Below, piece by piece: positions 57,558-64,000 of a stretch of 64,000 nucleotides of DNA. Position numbers and translations under genes: made by a program. Under the pieces are notes generated by a model. That model worked only from the letters and a program-made list of their open reading frames with translations. It did not search any database and was not told the origin of the DNA. Location: assembly GCA_033002965.1 (NCBI GenBank), contig JAURVB010012664.1, positions 42,908-106,907 on the forward strand, in the 5' to 3' direction. Each line of letters starts with the position of its first letter. Within the stretch, counting starts at the first letter, position 1. This DNA is from Piper betle (Eukaryota; Streptophyta; Magnoliopsida; Piperales; Piperaceae).

Positions 57558-58000
57558 AACTTAGGATCATATTTAACATAGACTAGGGCGCCGGTCACAA
57601 ATTGAAAAAGAAAAATCTAAGTGCTAAATTTTCTAACATTAAGGTGGATGGTAATAACCTACAAAAATTACTCTCAGATCTTGTACCATATATGATAAAA
57701 TTTAATATATAAATGCAAATATTTTTTAAATCTTCAACTTAGTCAACAACTTTTAAGAGGAAGATTATACCTAATATTTTACAATAATTGGGCCATGTTA
57801 TTACAAAAAATAATTGTTTAGTTATTTTTAAAAATAATATGTTTTAATAACTTTTATTATTTAACTTGAAGAGTCAATTACAAAATCTATTATTAGAGTG
57901 TCATCTATAAAGTTTAGCATGGGAACCGGTCAACATGGAGAGTTTTTTGAATTTTTGTTTTCAAACTATTGAGCGGTAGATTTCGTGCCCTTCCAATAGG

Positions 58001-61000
58001 TGGATACCTCCTAATCCAAACTATCATATCCATAAACTTTGACTTGCACAATTCTCCTAACTATTTCAGCTCGTTCTTCCCACCAAACCATTGAATTTCA
58101 AGTTGTAACAGTTACGGCCGCTTACCCTTAAGAAAATTACTATTCCATCGAACCATGCAAAAGTGAATTGTGTTAAAAAAAACAAACATGATCGGGGTTG
58201 ATTTAGCCAATTATATTGAACCTTTTTTTATAACCGTAGTTACATGGTCAACACAAAACCTGATGGGGTACATTTTATTATTTTATTCGCTTCATCATCC
58301 GAAGTTTGTGTAAGGCCTTCACATATTGTAGCAAATTGCCATGCTTTTAGGCTTTAGCCTTGACTTGGTTTTTAACTTGTTTGCAAAGTTTTGAAAAGAA
58401 TCATTCTGATTGCATGAGCAGCAGCATCTTGTACAAGCAACTGACAATTTGATTTTGTCTTGCTGGACCAATTCCATGTTAGTTGGTCTAGTACACAAGG
58501 CGTGGTCTTCACCAGTCCCATTACCAGGCCTTATATTATCATTAGAAGGAACACTGGACAGTCCCCATTTCAGAAAAGCATGCATGCTTCATAAAAGTCA
58601 TAGCCCATTCCAGTTGATCTGAATATTAATGTAAATTGATGACCCTATGTGCCATACTATGCAGCCATATTGATTGCAAATGGTCTCCAGACTCTCCACC
58701 CATGTATATAATATACTACTTAATTGTTATACATTAATCTAGAACGTGTCAACCATATATAAAATATATTATTCTAAGCTAGCAAAGGTCAACATAAACG
58801 TTCATAAACAATGGTGGCGACAGCGACCCGCCAAATATTTATATCCACAAGAACTCCATTTTTTTGGCCAATTAAGCTGCATCATCATTTGGCAAATCCT
58901 TTATCTATGGAGTTCATTAAAGTCAAACTTAGAACATTATATTATTTAGCAATTCAGTAAGTAAATAAATTGAAAAAAAAATGCTGTTTACCCATCTTTT
59001 TCTTCGCGGTTTCTTGGGGCTTTCCTAGTCTTCACCAATCTGATCAGGTTCATACATATATACGCGCCAGCTTAGGTAGGTGTGGAGGTCATTGAAGATA
59101 TCTGAGAATCCGATTGCTTGCATGGATAAGGAAAGGCGTTACACAAATCCGCTCGCAGAAGATGGGGCACTCCTTACTTGGAAATTTGTTAGCTCTTTTG
59201 AATTTGAACGGGGTCTTGGCCAGAGTGCGACACATCGGAGCTCGTTCAATGGAGTGCGTCAACAGCTCGAAAAACTGATTTCAACATGATAGACTTTTGG
59301 TTTTGTCCCTTCGTGTTCTTTCGTGACACTACTGTAACATACGAAACTGAGATGGTTGTATGCTTTGAGATAAATAAATAATAATAAGATGGACTTAAAA
59401 AATAATATGATGGAAAGAAATGAATCAGTAAAATTAGAAGAGCGAGCCTTGCTGTAACAAGAATTTCTAGCATTTTTAGGTATCAAAAGGTTTTTAGGTA
59501 ATTAAAAGAATCATAAGTGATTTAATGAGTGATCATCTGCCTTAGAAATTTGTTTATTACTTTTATTAGGGAAATTGTTTTGCATAATTTGGGTAGTTAC
59601 CCAAATTATTTTACTGGAAGGAATAAATTTGCTTACTAAGAAAAGAAAAAAGAAAATCCTCTTTTCCGAGGGAAAAACTACGGTAATAATAAGCCCCAAC
59701 ATCACATCGGATCCTTTTGGTAATTTTGTATCTTCTTTTCAATAATATTAATTTTTTCAAATTTTTTGCCAAATCCCTAGGAGAAAAATAAGACGTAGAG
59801 AAAAGAGTGGTAAAAAATCAATTTTTTTGTAATGATAAAAAATTTTGGTCCACAACAATAACAAGCCTATTCATCTCCCACTTTGATTAATCCTGGTTAA
59901 TAATATGTTCACCACTGGATAATCCATGTCAGAGTCGTAATTAAATGGAATGAGCTCCCGTTTGTCCAACGCGCGGCCTGCTATTCAGGAGGTGTACTCG
60001 TCGTCCGTAATAACTGTTGTTGCTATTTCCATTGTCGAACCATATCCATGCAGCAAAGAAGTACCAATCCAATTCGAATAAAGCGTATTGCTTTATTAGA
60101 AAAAATTGAGATAATAGCTTAAACATACCATTGATCTGAGTCTCATGCACAAGACAAGGGTTTCGTTGTTCATAGATAACTATAGATCTTTGATAGTTGT
60201 TTCTGTGATTTGATGACTTCGTTTGGCATGGCCAGACCTTGCTGTAAAACATATTACGTTAATCACCACCGACCTTGTGGTCCCTTGATGTTACAACTAA
60301 AAACATACGCAATTTTTTTGGCGGTTGTTGTGTATATATCAATAGAACAGAACTGCCTGCATATCAATAGACCTACTTAATCGACACTTACAAGTCTCAT
60401 GTATGATAAACTTCACATAACCTCACTTTCTTTGACAGTTATACAATCTGCATCTGTAAATGTTCTACTTAAATGGGTATAAACATCAGCTGGATTTTGT
60501 ATAATTTGCTTGCAGATTGTTCAGTCTCATCTTCCTGGGCTACTTAAGAATTACGAGCACATACCTCGTGGGAAGTTTTAAGAGCACTTACTGACACAAG
60601 TTTTAATGTATAAAAAGAATTACGACTAGATAAATTTTGAACAAAACAAAGTGGGAAGACGTTTTCTTTTCTTTCTCTTTTTTTGTTCTTTTAAGTGGGA
60701 AGACGTTTTACATCACATTGAAAACATCTTACCTCTTTTCTTTGACAGAGACAAAAATTACGAAAGGATGGTTAAGCAGGTAGCATACGCTATGAAGCTG
60801 TATGAAGTTTAATACGTTTTTCATATCGTCCTCTCACCCATACCTCGTGGGACTTGCTGATCAAGATGTTTGTGGGATGTATGAACTCAAAACACCAGAT
60901 AGTAGAAAACCATTAACACAACGTTTGAAAACAATCCATTAATCTTTCCCTTACACTAATCCGTCCAAACGATTCTCTATGCATAGAGCCATTTATAAAT

Positions 61001-61480
61001 CTTCATTTCATTTTTACTGAGCAAACTCGGGCAAATTATGTATATTATATATGAAAAAGATAATTTTTATTCTAAGAGCAAGACCGCACGAAATCTCTAA
61101 ACAAAGACTTATATGTATTGATGAATTATTCTTGCTTTTCGTACAAGAAAATACGCAAAATCACTACATGACCCGAAAGAGGCCGGGCCTAAAATTGCTC
61201 GGCAGTGCTAGGCTTCCTTACCAGAACAACTTGGTACAATCTTTTATCTCCTTAATAGTTGAAGTAATTAACTGCAATTAGTAAAGGGTAGATATCCACC
61301 AGATTTTCAAAGATCATATTACTCTCCGTGATATCTCTATGTCTGCTTTCCATGCACCAACATTGACTGGGTTTCCCCCTGATCTCTTGCCCCCACATTC
61401 AACCGAAGATGAAATTACATCCGATGTATTATAGTCACATAGTTACAGAATTGGTAACCCAAGTCAAGCTCTGTTTCAGA
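58001..61480. other. Low-copy-looking intergenic DNA upstream of the MYB gene
   Basis: No match to the LTR or hAT families of this window. Reading frames at 58319-58585 (minus, Cys-rich CTRCCCSC), 59080-59289 (plus) and 59941-60252 (minus, 103 codons) show no domain I recognise. They could be exons of an unidentified gene or chance. Distal regulatory DNA of the MYB gene may lie here. Confidence 0.4.
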
Positions 61481-61485
61481 TTCTT

Positions 61486-61491
61486 TATAAA
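61486..61491 (+). promoter_or_regulatory. TATA box of the MYB gene
   Basis: TATAAA in 'ttctttataaagc', 95 bp upstream of the ATG. Transcription would begin around 61515-61525, leaving a 5' UTR of about 65 bases without an ATG. Confidence 0.5.
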
Positions 61492-61586
61492 GCATGAGCA
61501 AACGCCTTTAGACATTAGACAAATTCCAAGGCTCTCTTCTTGCTCTGTCTTTGGCCTGTTCCAGCCTACGAGAGATTGGGTCGCTC

Positions 61587-62975
61587 ATGGGCAGGGCACC
61601 CTGTTGCGACAAGGCGAATGTGAAGAGGGGTCCTTGGTCTCCTGATGAAGACACCAGTCTCAAGAACTACGTAGAGAGACACGGGACAGGCGGAAACTGG
61701 ATTTCTCTTCCCCAAAAAGCAGGTTTGTTCTTATGATCCCAAGGCATTTCATGGATTTTTAAAAAATCAATCTTTCTGTTTAACTCATGTTCACTGTTTA
61801 TATATTACATCCTTTCCTGATCTGGGGTTTGCAAAATCTATCTTAAAATATAATCAAGTCTAAGCTAACTGATCATCTTTGGCTTGCGTTAAAAGCATGC
61901 CGTGAAAAGTTTTTTCTCAAAAACTATAATCTTGTGTTTCTTTCTCATTCGAGAATGGGGATATAAAGTATGGTCAGTGGTAGTTCCTAAATTGAAAGGT
62001 GGAGTTTTCTGTTCACTTATTAAGCTTTGGAATGGTGTTCTGCTGATTTATTTTCAAATGTGTAATCCAAGTAGCAGACAGCAGCTATTGAGAAAGAGCT
62101 ACTAATTTTTCTCATTCCCTTTTCCAGGCTTGAAACGTTGTGGAAAGAGCTGCCGCCTGAGATGGCTCAATTACCTACGCCCGGACATCAAACTTGGTGG
62201 ATTTACCGAAGAAGAAGATGAGATAATATGTTCACTCTTTAGAACTTTAGGAAGCAGGTATTATAATACGTCCGGAGGAACATCTCCCCTGTTCTTCTTT
62301 GGTACCTTTTTACTTCATTTTTTCTTATCAATTATGTATCTTGTTAGATGGTCGGTAATAGCGTCTCATCTGCAAGGGCGAACAGACAATGACGTGAAGA
62401 ATCATTGGAACACCAAGTTGAAGAAGAAGCTCATGGCAGTAACTGCAAACTCTGTCAAACCTCAAGGAGCTAACAATAATGCTGGAACTTTCTCTTCCCC
62501 CGTGGCTCACAACGACCAGGAAAATTTCCAATGCAATTGGACTCGAACTCCCACTGCATCATCCACCTTGTTGCCCACACTTGAAACTGGTAATTTTGAT
62601 TATGGGTGGGACTTCGATCAGAAGCCGTTTGCATGCTCCAACGCTTTTACTCTGCCAGCACCCACCGATGTATCCGACATGAGCTCGACATTGACAAACT
62701 ACAGCTTTTCGTCTTCATCCCAAGAGGCGTCAGGTTCAACAACTCCTCTGACCACAGACACCAACACTTTCAAATGTCAGGGAATTGGAGGCAACGATTT
62801 TTACAGCATGATGATGGACTTCGGCTATGGCTCTACATATGGTCTTGGTGCTTATATCTGCCCTCAAGAGAAACTCGGTGAAGCTCCCCCATGCCCTTCC
62901 TACTTGTCTTACCATTCCTCTTCGGCCAGCAATGGCAGCGGTTGTTATGCATATCAACCAAGCATTATGTATTGA
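61587..62975 (+). CDS. R2R3-MYB transcription factor, subgroup-14-like (RAX/MYB36 type), 297 aa
   Basis: Exons 61587-61722, 62128-62257 and 62348-62975, with GT-AG introns of 405 and 90 bp. Exon 2 is 130 bp and the intron phases are 1 and 2, as in most plant R2R3-MYB genes. The start is fixed by [19 protein letters not shown], the typical N-terminus; the frame upstream has no ATG. R2 (about residues 14-65) has the three Trp; R3 (about 67-116) has Phe in place of the first Trp (GGFTEEED), then two Trp, and ends [19 protein letters not shown]. The bHLH-interaction signature of R3 is absent. The C-terminal 180 residues are Ser/Thr/Asn/Tyr-rich, ending YQPSIMY, without a subgroup motif I recognise. 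By family, it binds MYB-type promoter elements in the nucleus; relatives control axillary meristems (RAX) or endodermal differentiation (MYB36). Which of these is orthologous cannot be told here. Confidence 0.95.
62258..62347 (+). other. MYB intron 2: 90 bp, multiple of three and without stop codon
   Basis: The donor is AG|GTATTA and the acceptor TTGTTAG|AT. Read through, it adds 30 codons (hydrophobic, ending FLSIMYLV before RWSV) and keeps exon 3 in frame. Splicing is strongly supported because removal restores the R3 sequence [11 protein letters not shown]. Confidence 0.85.
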
Positions 62976-63573
62976 GATAGCTAGTGCTTGAGGACTCCAT
63001 GTTTCTCCTCCATGTACACTTTATATTATGTTATCACCCCTTCTTAGCTGTTTATATTACAATGTTAAGCGATTATAAACATTTACCCACTGATTTTTGA
63101 TCTTGACATTTGAGTAATGATTAGATAGGTTGAGTTCTTAGCATCCAATATCAGAGATCCAGAATGTTTGTTACTGGCCGTGGTCACAGCTTGGAGGCCA
63201 CGCAGTTTGCGTGGTATGACCTATCCAAGCATGCCGACAAGCTTTGAGCATTATAAATTATAGTTTTCGTAGAAATGTTGCCTCTCTGTCAATCAAATTG
63301 AGTGGCTTAGACCAAAATATTAAATATCATATAGCCGATTATAAAAAATATTACGAAAATTACCGCAAATTGAACATGAATCATCAAACTCCAATGACAG
63401 GAACTTGCCTGCACATCTTCCTTTTGTGTAGCTGTACTGAGGGCTCAAAGCTCCTGAAAATGCCCACTTATTTCCCATGCGACATACTCGGAAGCTTCTT
63501 CAATTTCTCATGGCAATGATAATCTAGGATCAATGATTAAGCATCTGAATATTTCAATTAGTGAGGGTATTTG
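62976..63573. other. MYB 3' flank
   Basis: Probable 3' UTR in the first 100-200 bases (T-rich; no perfect AATAAA seen), then AT-rich DNA with a 91-codon ORF (63244-63519) of no recognisable family. Confidence 0.4.
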
Positions 63574-64000
63574 AAGGCCGCTAATTGAGCGAGCCAACTC
63601 GTGAGTATTTAGCATTTGGCTTGGCTCGACTACTCAGCTCGGCTCGGGCTCGGCTCAATTCAAAATTCGACATTTGAGTACTCGAACTTGAATTCGGCTA
63701 AAGTCGAATCCTTTGAGTTGAATTTGAGTAAGGCAATGTTCACTCGATTCGACTCGATTATAACTCGAAATCGACTTGTAGTTTAATTTGAACTCGACTC
63801 GATAAAATAATATAATAAAATAATCTTTATATTATATATATATATATATATACATTTTTATATATTTATATATAATATAATAATAAAGAAGTGAAATAGT
63901 TAAGATGGTAGATATTTAAGATGACCTTAAGGTTATGAGTTCAATTCATATTGATTGCATTTTTTAAAATGAGGTATTTTTACTTTTAATTGAGTTGGTT
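63574..64000. mobile_element. End of a hAT-like element of the same family as 29402-32914
   Basis: Begins AAGGCCGCTAATTGAGCGAG and aligns with the inward-read right end of the exonuclease-carrying element: 'gtgagtattt(a/g)gca', 'gcaatgttc...actcgattataactcgaa', then the same AT-rich transition. The other end lies beyond the window. Confidence 0.66.

Noticed and set aside
58319..58622. Overlapping plus and minus ORFs (70 and 88 codons)
   Set aside because: Cys-rich stretch suggested a small secreted peptide, but there is no signal peptide or regular cysteine spacing.
59941..60252. 103-codon minus-strand ORF as an exon of an unknown gene
   Set aside because: No family recognised and no convincing partner exons; possible but unsupported.
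61551..61586. Upstream extension of the MYB protein by 12 residues
   Set aside because: The frame begins with TTG, not ATG; MGRAPCC is the canonical family start.

Overview
The window looks like nuclear DNA of a flowering plant with a large, repeat-rich genome. The evidence is a three-exon R2R3-MYB gene with canonical plant intron positions, GT-AG introns, plant-type Ty3/gypsy retrotransposon remnants (Athila-like and Tat/Ogre-like), hAT-like non-autonomous DNA transposons and very long LTRs. I cannot name the species. Only one apparently intact protein-coding gene is visible; almost everything else is stacked transposable elements. Family names below (LTR-A, LTR-B) are working labels for this window.

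Layout. 1-18973: nested copies of LTR-A (about 2.9-3.3 kb, ends TGTAAAACCC...GGTGTTACA) and one LTR-B (about 3.9 kb, similar ends). Three solo LTRs here have perfect 5-bp target duplications (87-3092 GAGTG; 7540-10442 ATTAT; 13587-17454 CATGT), each sitting inside an older LTR-A copy. 19014-19598: hAT-like MITE. 19599-22430: no gene recognised. 22431-33610: a four-level stack. A hAT-like element is split by an LTR-A (22817-33499), which is itself split by an inverted LTR-B (23182-27012, TSD TTGCC) and by a hAT-like element (29402-32914). The latter carries a multi-exon, dead copy of a C2H2 zinc-finger/DEDD exonuclease gene with its introns: a Pack-type gene capture.

33611-36200: unassigned DNA, a second type of hAT-like MITE and a long inverted repeat. 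36413-37345 and 49185-49720: two halves of one decayed Athila-like gag-protease reading frame, separated by about 11.8 kb that contains a decayed Tat/Ogre-like element (gag, protease, RT, RNase H, second RNase H, integrase, in order, 38.0-46.5 kb). 49720-51150: noncoding with a tandem array. 51156-56800: inverted LTR-A copy split by a composite insertion (54086-56394) holding GC-rich proline-codon DNA, a MITE, a GC-rich tandem repeat and three consecutive hairpins. 56800-58000: LTR end with a tRNA-Met-type primer binding site. 58000-61500: low-copy-looking intergenic DNA. 61587-62975: the MYB gene (plus strand, 297 aa, subgroup-14-like: RAX/MYB36 type). 63574-64000: an end of the same hAT-like family that captured the exonuclease.

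The genes do not form a pathway; the interest lies in the insertion history, the captured exonuclease gene, conserved splice-like signals in the LTRs, and a stop-free 90-bp intron in the MYB gene. All alignments were made by eye, so identities are qualitative and boundaries marked 'about' are approximate.
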